DNA from: Hyphomicrobiales bacterium
Lineage (GTDB): Bacteria; Pseudomonadota; Alphaproteobacteria; Rhizobiales; Rhizobiaceae
Length of the DNA stretch: 64,000 bases
Direction of reading: 5' to 3'
NCBI GenBank assembly: GCA_002400845.2
Contig: NVRK02000095.1
Span: forward strand, 1-64,000
Made by a program: the position numbers and the translations under genes
The notes under the pieces: generated by a model
Seen by the model: the letters and a program-made list of their open reading frames with translations, nothing else
The model's database searches: none
Told to the model about the DNA's origin: nothing
In this document: positions 29,266 to 38,578 of the stretch, piece after piece
Position numbering within the stretch: the first letter of the stretch is position 1
How the letters are laid out: every line of letters begins with the position of its first letter

Positions 29266-30150
29266 ATGAATTGGGATGATTTAAAAATATTTTTAACATT
29301 GGCGCGATGCGAGCGTTTGAGTGAGGCTGGAAGACAGCTAAAAATTGACCATTCTACTGTTGCAAGACGTATCAAAAGCCTTGAACAATCACTTTCTACG
29401 CAATTGTTTGAGCGCCAGCCCTCTGGTTATTTTATAACTTCTTCTGGGCGAGAACTGCTTGAACATGCTGAAAATATTGAAGCCAATGTAATCGCGGCTG
29501 AAAATGCAGTTGTTGACAAACGTATGCAATTGTCTGGCCCTGTTAGGGTAGCCGCGCCAGAAGGCATTGCGGCCTTTGCAATTGCTAAAGCGGCGCAACA
29601 ATTGTGCGATAAAAATCCTAGTTTGAAAATTCAACTTGTTACCAATGCACAGCGTTATTCGTTATCAAAGCGCGAGGCCGACTTTTTGGTAACGGTATCA
29701 CGGCCAAAAGCTGGGCGTATAAAAATTCAAAAAATTGTTGATGTGCCACTGCATATTTATGGGACTAGAGACTATTTAGAAAATAAACCGCCGGTTAATT
29801 CACTTGAGGATTTGAAAAAGCTTAGTTATATTTCTTATGTGCCTGAACTCTTGCCAGAAAAAGAATTGGATTATTTGTCGGATTTAAGTGTTGCTTTAGA
29901 TCCACAACTCACAGCGACCAGTGTGCATGTTCAAGCAGCTGCTATTTTGAACAATGCTGGCATTGGTATCATGCATGATTTTATGGCGGCGCCGCACGCT
30001 AGCTTAGTTAAATTACTGCCCGATGAAATATCTTTAACGCGTACTTTATGGGGCGTGGTGCATGAAGATCACCAACATGTTGAACGCACTAAAGTTACCT
30101 CTGAAGCGATTGTTGAGGGTATTAGGAAATTGGTTTTGCAGGGCTCATAA
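29266..30150 (+). CDS. LysR family transcriptional regulator
   Basis: MNWDDLKIFLTLARCERLSEAGRQLKIDHSTVARRIKSLEQSLSTQLFERQPSGYF. Confidence 0.94.
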   Translation: MNWDDLKIFLTLARCERLSEAGRQLKIDHSTVARRIKSLEQSLSTQLFERQPSGYFITSSGRELLEHAENIEANVIAAENAVVDKRMQLSGPVRVAAPEGIAAFAIAKAAQQLCDKNPSLKIQLVTNAQRYSLSKREADFLVTVSRPKAGRIKIQKIVDVPLHIYGTRDYLENKPPVNSLEDLKKLSYISYVPELLPEKELDYLSDLSVALDPQLTATSVHVQAAAILNNAGIGIMHDFMAAPHASLVKLLPDEISLTRTLWGVVHEDHQHVERTKVTSEAIVEGIRKLVLQGS

Positions 30151-30172
30151 TTTTAGTAAATTTAGTACACGC

Positions 30173-30189
30173 GCAAGAATCGGATTGTT
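30173..30189 (+). repeat. 17-nt motif GCAAGAATCGGATTGTT, copy 1
   Basis: Identical to 31091-31107; upstream of the SDR gene. Confidence 0.8.
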
Positions 30190-30245
30190 TAGTGTGCGTG
30201 TTTAGATGTTTAACGTTCCTGTTAAAAACAATAGGAATATAAACT

Positions 30246-31013
30246 ATGCAATTAAAAGATAAGACGATTATTATAACAGGTGCCAGCAGTGGTATTGGAA
30301 AAGCAGCGGCTATATTATTTGCCAATGAAGGTGCAAATATAGTTTTAGGCGCACGCCGTGAAAAAGAATTATCTTCAGTCTCCAGCTCTATAAATGAATC
30401 AGATTGTGTAGGTAAGGCTGTCTATCTTTGTGGTGATGTTTGTGACGAAAATTATGCCAAGTCTTTAGTAGAATTGGCCGTGGATACATATGGTGGCTTA
30501 GACGCAGCCTTTAACAATGCTGGAATTATGGGAGACATGATCTCGATACCAAAAATGGAATCTGATAATTGGAATACTGTTATTAGTACCAATCTGAGTA
30601 GTGCGTTTTATGCGGCAAAGTACCAAATTCCCGCTATGAAGAAATCTCGTGCTGGATCGATAATTTTTACGTCCAGTTTCGTTGGCACTACCGCATCACT
30701 TCCTGGAATGGGGGCATATGCAGCCAGTAAAGCTGGGCTAATTGGCCTCACGCAAACATTGGCTGTGGAACATGGTGCAGACGGTATTCGTACAAATGCA
30801 TTGTTGCCCGGTGGTACCAAAACAGCCATGGCAGGTGATATAGACAATAACCCTGAGCAGTTGGAGTTCTTGAATAATCTTCATGCCTTAAAACGCTTGG
30901 CAGAACCAGAAGAAATTGCACATGCTGCAATGTTTTTGGCGTCTGATAATTCTAGTTTTGTTACGGGTAGTACCTTCATTGTGGATGGTGGGAATTCTGT
31001 AAACAAAGTCTAA
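30246..31013 (+). CDS. SDR family oxidoreductase
   Basis: TGASSGIGKAAAILFANEGA, NNAGIMG, YAASKAGLIGLT. Confidence 0.95.
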   Translation: MQLKDKTIIITGASSGIGKAAAILFANEGANIVLGARREKELSSVSSSINESDCVGKAVYLCGDVCDENYAKSLVELAVDTYGGLDAAFNNAGIMGDMISIPKMESDNWNTVISTNLSSAFYAAKYQIPAMKKSRAGSIIFTSSFVGTTASLPGMGAYAASKAGLIGLTQTLAVEHGADGIRTNALLPGGTKTAMAGDIDNNPEQLEFLNNLHALKRLAEPEEIAHAAMFLASDNSSFVTGSTFIVDGGNSVNKV

Positions 31014-31090
31014 AATGTAATTTATTTTTAGCCATTATTGCGCCGGTGCAATTGTTGTATCGGCGCATAAAGCTCTAAAATTATAGATGT

Positions 31091-31107
31091 GCAAGAATCG
31101 GATTGTT
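31091..31107 (+). repeat. 17-nt motif GCAAGAATCGGATTGTT, copy 2
   Basis: Identical to 30173-30189; 65 bp before the ATG of the Ada-domain gene. Confidence 0.8.
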
Positions 31108-31171
31108 GGCGCGGTTGTATTTTCGTATATTCAAAAATAGGAAAGTAACTGAAAATCTATCGGGAGGTTCC

Positions 31172-31447
31172 ATGCAAAAAGAAACTACAATTGATGAAAA
31201 TGACCCTAGATGGTTGTCTGTTTTAGCGAGGGAAAACTTAGGTGTTCCGCCATTTTTGTACGCTGTTAAAACGATGGGCATCTATTGTTTAATTGGATGT
31301 TCGTCACGTGCGCCATTGCTAAAAAATGTTGAATTTTTTGATTTGCCAGAACAGGCAGAGCAAGCAGGGCATAGAGCCTGCAAAAAGTGCAAGCCAAACC
31401 AAAATTGGAAATCTCATACTTTAAAAGTGCTGGGGTTGTTCAAATGA
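31172..31447 (+). CDS. stand-alone Ada-type Zn-binding (methylphosphotriester acceptor) domain protein
   Basis: DPRWLSVLARENLGVPPFLYAVKTMGIYCLIGCSSRAPLLKNVEFFDLPEQAEQAGHRACKKCKPN; the four Ada N-domain Cys are present; GGGAGG SD. Confidence 0.88.
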   Translation: MQKETTIDENDPRWLSVLARENLGVPPFLYAVKTMGIYCLIGCSSRAPLLKNVEFFDLPEQAEQAGHRACKKCKPNQNWKSHTLKVLGLFK

Positions 31448-32166
31448 GTGAAGCCATTTTATCACTTGCAGTGCGCTTAGATAATGTGGATCGTGTTTTA
31501 CTTAAGAGCGATTTAAACGTTTTTGGTAATGCTAAAATTAATTGTCTATTGAACACAGATGAGTGTGATACATTAAAAAATCTATATGGGCAGGATGACA
31601 AATTTCGCAGTCACATACAAATGGCAAGACATGGCTTTGGTAAAGGCGAGTATAAATATTTCAAGTATCCACTGCCAGATATAGTCGAGGAATTGAGGGT
31701 GGGGCTGTATCCGCTTTTAGTATCTATCGCGAATAGTTGGCATGAGCGCATGGGAATAGAGATAAGATTTCCTGCCGCCCACGATGATTATATTTATGAA
31801 TGTCATTCAGCTGGGCAATTGAGGCCCACACCGCTTTTGTTGCAATATGGAAAAGATGATTTTAACTGTCTTCATCAAGATGTTTATGGCGATTTACTGT
31901 TTCCATTGCAGGTAGCAATATTACTGTCATCGCCAGTTGATGACTTTAAGGGTGGTGAATTTGTGCATACAGAACAACGCCCTAGGATGCAAAGCAAGGC
32001 AGAAGTTATTTCGCTTAATAAAGGTGATGCTGTTATTTTTGCTGTAAGGAACAGGCCAGTCCAAGGCGTGAAACGAGACTATCGTGTGACAATGAGGCAT
32101 GGGGTAAGCCGAATAAGAGAAGGTCAGCGGCATACACTCGGCATCATATTCCACGACGCTAATTAG
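31444..32166 (+). CDS. 2OG-Fe(II) oxygenase superfamily protein (prolyl-hydroxylase-like)
   Basis: CLHQDVYGDLLFPLQVAILLSSPVDDFKGGEFV gives an HxD motif; RVTMRHGVSRIREGQRHTLGIIFHDA C-terminal His/Arg segment; ATGA overlap with the Ada-domain gene. Confidence 0.82.
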   Translation: MSEAILSLAVRLDNVDRVLLKSDLNVFGNAKINCLLNTDECDTLKNLYGQDDKFRSHIQMARHGFGKGEYKYFKYPLPDIVEELRVGLYPLLVSIANSWHERMGIEIRFPAAHDDYIYECHSAGQLRPTPLLLQYGKDDFNCLHQDVYGDLLFPLQVAILLSSPVDDFKGGEFVHTEQRPRMQSKAEVISLNKGDAVIFAVRNRPVQGVKRDYRVTMRHGVSRIREGQRHTLGIIFHDAN

Positions 32167-32321
32167 CATTTTAAACGCTCTTCTATTTAATTCAAATTGT
32201 ATCACCATCGCGTGAAGTGGGGCGCTGCTGACAATAATTGTCACCACATAATGACATTGTTTACCAACCGCGCGGCCAAATTGGTTTAAGCGCATGGGTG
32301 AATGATTTAGAGGAGGTGAAA

Positions 32322-33644
32322 ATGCCTGTTGTTCCAAAGCAAAATATTACACAAAAGAACTTAAATCAGTCGAAAAATGGATTAGCGTTTTATGAGTTGG
32401 TTCGTAAGCGTTCAATGCAATTGGTTATAGGCCTAACGCCAGAAGATATGATGTTGCAATCTATGGAAGATGCCAGTCCTGCTAAATGGCATTTAGCACA
32501 TACGACTTGGTTCTTTGAAGAATTTATTCTTAAGGTTAAAGATGCAGATTATGTGTCACCAGATGAGCGTTTTGCATTTTTATTCAACTCTTATTACGTG
32601 AATGCTGGTCCGCGTCATGCGCGCTCACAAAGGGGACTAATTTCAACGCCTGATGTTAATTCGGTCATGGCATATCGCGATCATGTAGATGATGCGATCA
32701 GTGATTTATGTACGCAAGTTCGAGATGATAAAAAAGAGCTTTTAGACCTTGTAGAGTTGGGCTGTCATCACGAAATGCAGCACCAAGAATTGTTGGTGAC
32801 AGACTTGCTGCATGGGTTTTCGTATAATCCATTATTGCCAGCTTTTAGTGCACCAGAACCAATGTCTGTAAGGGATGCTGTTCCTTTGAACTGGATAGAG
32901 CATGAAGGCGGTTTATTTGAAATTGGACATGATGGTAATGGCTTTTCTTATGACTGCGAAATGCCGCGTCATAAAGCATTTTTTAATCCGTTTAAAATTG
33001 CAACGCGTCCAGTAACCAATAGCGAATGGATAAAGTTTATTGACGCCGGTGGTTATGAAGATGCAACGCTGTGGTTGTCTGATGGTTGGGCGACTTGCGA
33101 ACGCGAAAAATGGGATTGTCCGCTTTATTGGTGGCAACAAGATGGTGTTTGGTGGACCTATACATTGCGAGGGCCGCAAGAGGTAAATCTAAACGCGCCT
33201 GTTGTGCATATCAGTTATTATGAAGCTGATGCTTATGCGCGTTTTGTTGATAAGCGCTTACCCACAGAAGCCGAGTGGGAATTGGTTGCGCGTGATATTC
33301 CAATTGAAGGTAATTTTTTGGATGATGAAGTATATCGTCCTTTACCCACTGGACCCACTGGATCCTCTGGTCCTGCGGCTAGTTCTAATGACGCTTTAAA
33401 AGGCCAGCAATTTTGGGGGGATGTTTGGGAGTGGACGCAAAGTCCGTTCACCCCTTATCCAGGATTTAAAAAACCCGAGGGCACGATTGGCGAATATAAT
33501 GGCAAGTTTATGAGCAACCAATATGTGCTGCGAGGTGGGTCTTGCGTCACGCCAAAGGCGCAAATTCGCTCTACCTATCGTACCTTCTTTTATCCGCATC
33601 AGCGTTGGCAGATGTTGGGTCTTAGACTTGCGTCAGATGTTTAA
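32322..33644 (+). CDS. egtB: ergothioneine biosynthesis sulfoxide synthase EgtB
   Basis: DinB-like N-domain (SPAKWHLAHTTWFFEEFIL, HHEMQHQELLVTDLLH) and FGE-type C-domain (RLPTEAEWELVARD, GDVWEWTQSPFTPYPGF, YVLRGGSCVTPKAQIRSTYRTFFYPHQRWQMLGLRLA). Confidence 0.93.
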   Translation: MPVVPKQNITQKNLNQSKNGLAFYELVRKRSMQLVIGLTPEDMMLQSMEDASPAKWHLAHTTWFFEEFILKVKDADYVSPDERFAFLFNSYYVNAGPRHARSQRGLISTPDVNSVMAYRDHVDDAISDLCTQVRDDKKELLDLVELGCHHEMQHQELLVTDLLHGFSYNPLLPAFSAPEPMSVRDAVPLNWIEHEGGLFEIGHDGNGFSYDCEMPRHKAFFNPFKIATRPVTNSEWIKFIDAGGYEDATLWLSDGWATCEREKWDCPLYWWQQDGVWWTYTLRGPQEVNLNAPVVHISYYEADAYARFVDKRLPTEAEWELVARDIPIEGNFLDDEVYRPLPTGPTGSSGPAASSNDALKGQQFWGDVWEWTQSPFTPYPGFKKPEGTIGEYNGKFMSNQYVLRGGSCVTPKAQIRSTYRTFFYPHQRWQMLGLRLASDV

Positions 33645-33681
33645 ACAAAACTTTAATAGTTAATTAAATCATAGGCTTATT

Positions 33682-34683
33682 ATGCATACTAAAAATTTAA
33701 AAGATATTTCAAAGTTGTCGAATGTTAATAAAAATTACGACCTTACTTTTACAAAATCCATTTTGTTTGGATTGAAAGCACGGCAAAAAACCATCGAGAG
33801 TAAATGGCTTTACGATGAAAATGGTTCCAAAATTTTCGATGCTATTACTGAACTGGAAGAATATTATCCAACACGTGCAGAGACTGAAATTTTGCGCAAG
33901 TGTTCTGGCGATTTAGCTCAGTTTATATCACCCGATACGGTTATGATTGAGCTTGGAAGTGGCTCAAGTACGAAGACGAGATTGGTGTTGGATGCTTTGC
34001 CAGCGCTTAAACATTATGCGCCATTGGATATATCTAAGGAATATTTAGAGGTGGCGGCGAAGGGCCTATCTGCTGATTATCCTTCTATTGAAGTTACGCC
34101 TATTGTGGCTGATTTAACCAATGAAATGAAGTTGACCAGTGCGTTAGAGGAAATGCCAAAATTGATATTTTTTCCAGGGTCAACCATTGGTAATTTTGAA
34201 GTGAATGAAGCACGAAAGATGTTGCGCCGTATTGCCAAAATGAAACATGTTGCAGCGTTAGTAGTTGGGTTTGATTTGGTGAAAGATACTTCAAAACTTA
34301 TTAGAGCTTATGATGACAGTAAGGGCGTGACAGCCATGTTTAATATGAATTTGCTAACACGTATCAATAGAGAATTGCATGCAGATTTTGATTTAGAAAT
34401 GTTTTATCATGAAGCGCGCTGGAATGATAAATTAAGCCGCATAGAAATGCACTTGGTTAGTAAATGTAACCAAGATGTTTATCTCTTAGAAGCGTGCATT
34501 AGTTTTAAAGCAGGCGAGACTATTCATACCGAAAACTCGCACAAATACACAGCTGATTCTTTTACCACACTGTCAAAAGAATCAGGTTGGGCTATACAAG
34601 ATATTTGGAATGATGAAGAAGGTTTATTCGCAGTCGCCGTGCTAAAGCCAAGTGGCGAATTTTGCCTTGTTAGCCTTGCTTGA
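33682..34683 (+). CDS. egtD: L-histidine N(alpha)-methyltransferase EgtD
   Basis: KWLYDENGSKIFDAITELEEYYPTRAETEIL, IELGSGSSTKTRLVLDAL, FFPGSTIGNFEVNEARKML; downstream of egtB. Confidence 0.94.
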   Translation: MHTKNLKDISKLSNVNKNYDLTFTKSILFGLKARQKTIESKWLYDENGSKIFDAITELEEYYPTRAETEILRKCSGDLAQFISPDTVMIELGSGSSTKTRLVLDALPALKHYAPLDISKEYLEVAAKGLSADYPSIEVTPIVADLTNEMKLTSALEEMPKLIFFPGSTIGNFEVNEARKMLRRIAKMKHVAALVVGFDLVKDTSKLIRAYDDSKGVTAMFNMNLLTRINRELHADFDLEMFYHEARWNDKLSRIEMHLVSKCNQDVYLLEACISFKAGETIHTENSHKYTADSFTTLSKESGWAIQDIWNDEEGLFAVAVLKPSGEFCLVSLA

Positions 34684-35152
34684 GTAAATTAGAAATAGTT
34701 CTCTTAACAGGATTTGGAGCAAGTTTTTGCACTGAACCATGATATCTATCAATTAAATTTTCTAATGTATTAGAATATCCAGCAAGAGAATTATCTTCCT
34801 GCTTGGGTAGCGCTAGTCGAATAAAAAATTTCATCTGTATTGTGATGTCTTCGTTAGTTACAACATGTAACTTTCGAATCGAATCAACAATATTTTGAAT
34901 TCTAGAATCAACGTCTTTTATAGCGCCGATATCGGCGTCAATATGAATTAAGTTTTTGAGTAGCATGTTCTGCTCCTCAAAATCTTGAGTAAGTTTTTTT
35001 ATCACTACACATTCCCCAATGTAGTCCACGTAAACATCTAAACTGTTGCATACAGTATTTATCGTGGTCGCTTTTTTAGCCTGGCGATCAATAATAGTCA
35101 CCACCTTCGATATAGATGTGGGCTTATTACAGTTATATAAGATTAAATGCAA
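34670..35152 (-). CDS. hypothetical protein
   Basis: 160 aa ORF, no antisense competitor over most of its length; 14-bp convergent overlap with egtD. Confidence 0.5.
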   Translation of the reverse strand: MHLILYNCNKPTSISKVVTIIDRQAKKATTINTVCNSLDVYVDYIGECVVIKKLTQDFEEQNMLLKNLIHIDADIGAIKDVDSRIQNIVDSIRKLHVVTNEDITIQMKFFIRLALPKQEDNSLAGYSNTLENLIDRYHGSVQKLAPNPVKRTISNLLKQG

Positions 35153-35203
35153 GTGTAGTGCCGATATATTGTTGCAACTATACGTGGAATTTATTTTATT
35201 TAC

Positions 35204-35249
35204 TTAGCGTAAGGCATGTGGTTAACTTAGAGTAAGGTATGTGGTTAAA
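35204..35249. repeat. tandem 23-bp direct repeat
   Basis: TTAGcGTAAGGcATGTGGTTAAc / TTAGaGTAAGGtATGTGGTTAAa. Confidence 0.8.
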
Positions 35250-35663
35250 TGTGTGAAGCATTTGATGTTGCTCTTATAATTTAGTTGCGAGTGTGTTAGA
35301 TGTTTGTTGCGATAGTAATAAAATAACATGTGTGGGTTGATAAAAGGGGTGTGCCAAATAAAGCGTTCTGGAAGTGTTTTATAGCTAAAATAGCTTTTCA
35401 TTTGTTTGTAGGGGATGGGTGAAATGAAATGCAGTTGTATCGATTTTGGGGTTGAGTCTTTTAGATTTTTTTAAACTACTATACTTTAGTTTATTGTCGA
35501 TACAGTCAAAAATCCATAATGTTTAAGTAATATATATGACGTTACAATTGTCTCTTTTGGCTATTCATGTTCGTGTGTACAGTTTTGGTTTACCTTTTTT
35601 TTAAGTGCATAGACTTTGATGCTTTTCGAAGCTTAATAATAAAAAAAAAGAAGACGATGGACT

Positions 35664-36422
35664 ATGGGTGTTGAAAATCAAATTGAGAGTATTGGTACAG
35701 CTGTGAAAAGCACTGGCTTTGCTCTGAACTTAAAAAAGTTACAATCTGTTGAAGATTTGAACGAGGTCGAGTGGATATTGGATCAATTGAGCCATGTCTT
35801 TGGCTTTGAGAATGCTTTTCTATTAGAGCGCAATAGACTTGGTACGATGCCTGTTAAGGCTTCTGCTGTTTTCGATAATAAATCGGCATTGTCGCAAAAA
35901 CGCCAATTGGGTACAGGAGCGTTTGATTTTCAAACACTGTCCCAATTTGTTGGTGTTGGTGGCGCTAAATCACAGCCTTATATTTTGTTAAACGAATCAA
36001 CTGATGGCGATTTAACTGAAGTAAATATTCAATATTCTGATGATGTCGCGCAATGTCGTTTCGATGTAATTTTAATTCCAATGCTACCAATTTGGAGCAT
36101 TGATTACGTTGTTGGAATGCATGGTAAAAATGTCGACATGTCATTTGAAATACTGGGTAAAATTCATGTTGTCGCACGTGAGTTGAAAAAGGCACTGGCA
36201 AGATGTCTTAAAAGAGATTTTGATGCTTTGGCGGATCTTAGTAAGCGTGAGCAAGAAGTACTTGCTTGGACCAGTCAAGGTAAGACTAGCTTTGAAATCG
36301 CTGGTATTCTTGAATTAAGCGAACACACAATAAACAATTATATGGCTAATCTGATTAATAAGCTGGGCGCCACCAATCGTAACCATGCTGTTGCGATCGC
36401 TATTCATTTGGGACTTATTTAA
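35664..36422 (+). CDS. LuxR-type regulator, VisN/VisR-like candidate
   Basis: C-terminal LuxR HTH (LSKREQEVLAWTSQGKTSFEIAGILELSEHTINNYMANLINKLGATNRNHAVAIAIHLGLI) at the edge of the flagellar locus. Confidence 0.85.
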   Translation: MGVENQIESIGTAVKSTGFALNLKKLQSVEDLNEVEWILDQLSHVFGFENAFLLERNRLGTMPVKASAVFDNKSALSQKRQLGTGAFDFQTLSQFVGVGGAKSQPYILLNESTDGDLTEVNIQYSDDVAQCRFDVILIPMLPIWSIDYVVGMHGKNVDMSFEILGKIHVVARELKKALARCLKRDFDALADLSKREQEVLAWTSQGKTSFEIAGILELSEHTINNYMANLINKLGATNRNHAVAIAIHLGLI

Positions 36423-36488
36423 GTATTGCCTCATTTGAATTAGGTTTTTAATTTCGTGAATAAGACCATTAATTTGATGTAATAGAGT

Positions 36489-36689
36489 TTAGGTTAAAAC
36501 CGAGCCTATGGTGAAACCTGCTATTGCTATGAATGTGCCAACTGAGAAGCCAAGCGTAAAAATAAACGGTTGGTTCGTCGTCTCAACAAAAGTACTTTTA
36601 GAAATATTCATTTTGACGGCTTGAAGTAGAGCGTCTTGAAGCTCATTTTTAGACAATTTGTCAATTGGTTTGTTTTTCCAGTGTATCAT
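36489..36689 (-). CDS. hypothetical small single-TM protein
   Basis: 66 aa, SD-like GAAGGG upstream, C-terminal hydrophobic segment. Confidence 0.5.
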   Translation of the reverse strand: MIHWKNKPIDKLSKNELQDALLQAVKMNISKSTFVETTNQPFIFTLGFSVGTFIAIAGFTIGSVLT

Positions 36690-36881
36690 TTTGAAACCCT
36701 TCGTTTAGGTAAACAAAAGGTTGCAAAAGGTATGCCAAATTGGATGTTTGTATAAAATTAAGTCGAGCGAAAATACTTCGTGCTTAATATGTGTCGTTAA
36801 TATTTTTGGTTAAGTTTTGTGAAGTTGCTTAAAAGCTGAAAAATGATATCAAAAATGCGATATATTGTAATAAAATGGCGT

Positions 36882-37610
36882 TTATCCGCGTCTTTGCGAT
36901 AATTCCATAGTAGCGCGTGAAATTGTTTCATTTGCTTTATCTACGACACCACTGGCCGCTTCGAAGTGTTGCGTAATCGTAATTAGATTTGCAAGTTCCT
37001 TCATTGGGTTAACGTTTGAAGATTCAAGTGCGCCTTGTCGTATAAACGTACTGGCGCCTGGCGCTAGTGGTTGGGCGGGTGTGCTGGTAAAGAACGCTGA
37101 ATTCCCATATCGGGACTCAACATATTGTTGATCTACAGAAAATACACCTAATTCAGCAACAAAATTTCCATTAACTAATATGCGACCGTCTGAGGAGATA
37201 ATTGGTTTTGAAGATGTATCTGGAATTTGAATTGGTGAATTGCCAGAATCAAGAACTGCATGACCTTCTATAGATTGTAAATCGCCAAAAGGGGTGACCT
37301 GAAATCTACCATCTCTAGTATAAGCAATGCCTGCTGGGGTTTGAATTGCGAAAAAACCTTCGCCTGACAAAGCGACGTCATATGGGTTGTTAGTGTCGAT
37401 ATGGGTGCCTTGAACCGTTGAGGCATGAATGCCCGATATCGTTGGGAAGTGTACTGGGTTTTTGTCTGCGTTTGAAACGATGGAACTGAAATCTACACCT
37501 TCAGAACGAAATCCAATGGTGGTAGAATTTGCAATATTGTTAGCAACTGTTTCTAATTGCTTACTTAAAGTACGCTGTGCTGCTGTGCCAACTGCAAGTG
37601 CCGATTCCAT
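36882..37610 (-). CDS. flgF: flagellar basal-body rod protein FlgF
   Basis: QLETVANNIANSTTIGFRSEGVDF, NPYDVALSGEGFFAIQTPAGIAYTRDGRF, ESSNVNPMKELANLI. Confidence 0.93.
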   Translation of the reverse strand: MESALAVGTAAQRTLSKQLETVANNIANSTTIGFRSEGVDFSSIVSNADKNPVHFPTISGIHASTVQGTHIDTNNPYDVALSGEGFFAIQTPAGIAYTRDGRFQVTPFGDLQSIEGHAVLDSGNSPIQIPDTSSKPIISSDGRILVNGNFVAELGVFSVDQQYVESRYGNSAFFTSTPAQPLAPGASTFIRQGALESSNVNPMKELANLITITQHFEAASGVVDKANETISRATMELSQRRG

Positions 37611-37632
37611 CTAATTTCCTCTGAGTGGTATT

Positions 37633-38406
37633 TTAAAACCTGGTTTTAAGATTTTGAATTGCAGATAATGTATCTATTGAGATGTTTAAGATTGCATTTG
37701 GATTAGAGAGAATGGGCGGTATTGAAACCGAAGTTGGATTTTGCATATCCCAACCTGTCAAAAATCTGCTCACCATTTCTTCTATTTTTTCAGGATCTTT
37801 TAGGTCTTCAATATCAAATTTGTCTTCAATCAGCTCAACTTGTTTGTCTAGGGATTGATAACTCATTGCTGTTGGCATAGCGAATGTGGTTTGTACAAAT
37901 TGCAATAGAGCCGCATCAGCCAATATATTTAATGGCGTCTCAATGTCTTCGGCCTTACGTTGAAAGTACATGGCAAGCCTAACGCCAGCATTTTGATTGC
38001 CTGCTTCAACTTCTAAGTTTTGTTGATAAAACTTGTCAATTACACCAACGGTAACTTTACTAAATGCAGTTGTTGCTTCGCCATTTCTTACAAAATTGAA
38101 ATCTTCGGCTAATTCTTGGTAACGCGGATCTGTAAGTCGGTTAGCCATAGAATCTTCGTCATCTATGCCGCCTTCTAATAGCTTGCGCACAAACCCTTTG
38201 GCGTAAGTCATTTCTTCTAGGCCATAGGCCTCCATAACGGTCGCAAAAATTCGATCATCATCTATAAGCGCATCAATGGATTTTATGCTCGTGATGTTTT
38301 CTTTATAATATTCAACTTCGCGAGAAACCTGAGGTTTGGACTGAATGCGCTCAAGAGCGCGGGCAGAATCTGCGGCAAAAAGCTTATATGTTAAAACAGC
38401 ATCCAT
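37633..38406 (-). CDS. DUF1217 domain-containing flagellar-associated protein
   Basis: YKLFAADSARALERIQSKPQVSREVEYYKENITSIKSIDALIDDDRIFATVMEAYGLEEMTYAKGFVRKLLEGG. Confidence 0.82.
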   Translation of the reverse strand: MDAVLTYKLFAADSARALERIQSKPQVSREVEYYKENITSIKSIDALIDDDRIFATVMEAYGLEEMTYAKGFVRKLLEGGIDDEDSMANRLTDPRYQELAEDFNFVRNGEATTAFSKVTVGVIDKFYQQNLEVEAGNQNAGVRLAMYFQRKAEDIETPLNILADAALLQFVQTTFAMPTAMSYQSLDKQVELIEDKFDIEDLKDPEKIEEMVSRFLTGWDMQNPTSVSIPPILSNPNAILNISIDTLSAIQNLKTRF

Positions 38407-38578
38407 GTTGATGATCCATTAGTTTTGAGAACCCTTATTGTTTGCAATAATATGGTTGGCTTGCGCGAAACTGTTGAAACTTCCAGCTTCGCGCAAGCTA
38501 GCGCGCCTAGTTTAAAAGTATTCGCATGCCAAATGAATTGGAGCGACCTTATGTTTATTTATTTCTAGGGGAAATATA

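Noticed and set aside
31039-31067. GCGCCG/CGGCGC hairpin after the SDR gene as terminator
   Set aside because: No T-run on the plus side; plausible but not strong enough to annotate.
33345-33395. PTGPTGSSGP repeat in EgtB as a collagen-like domain
   Set aside because: Too short; an ordinary loop in the FGE-like domain.
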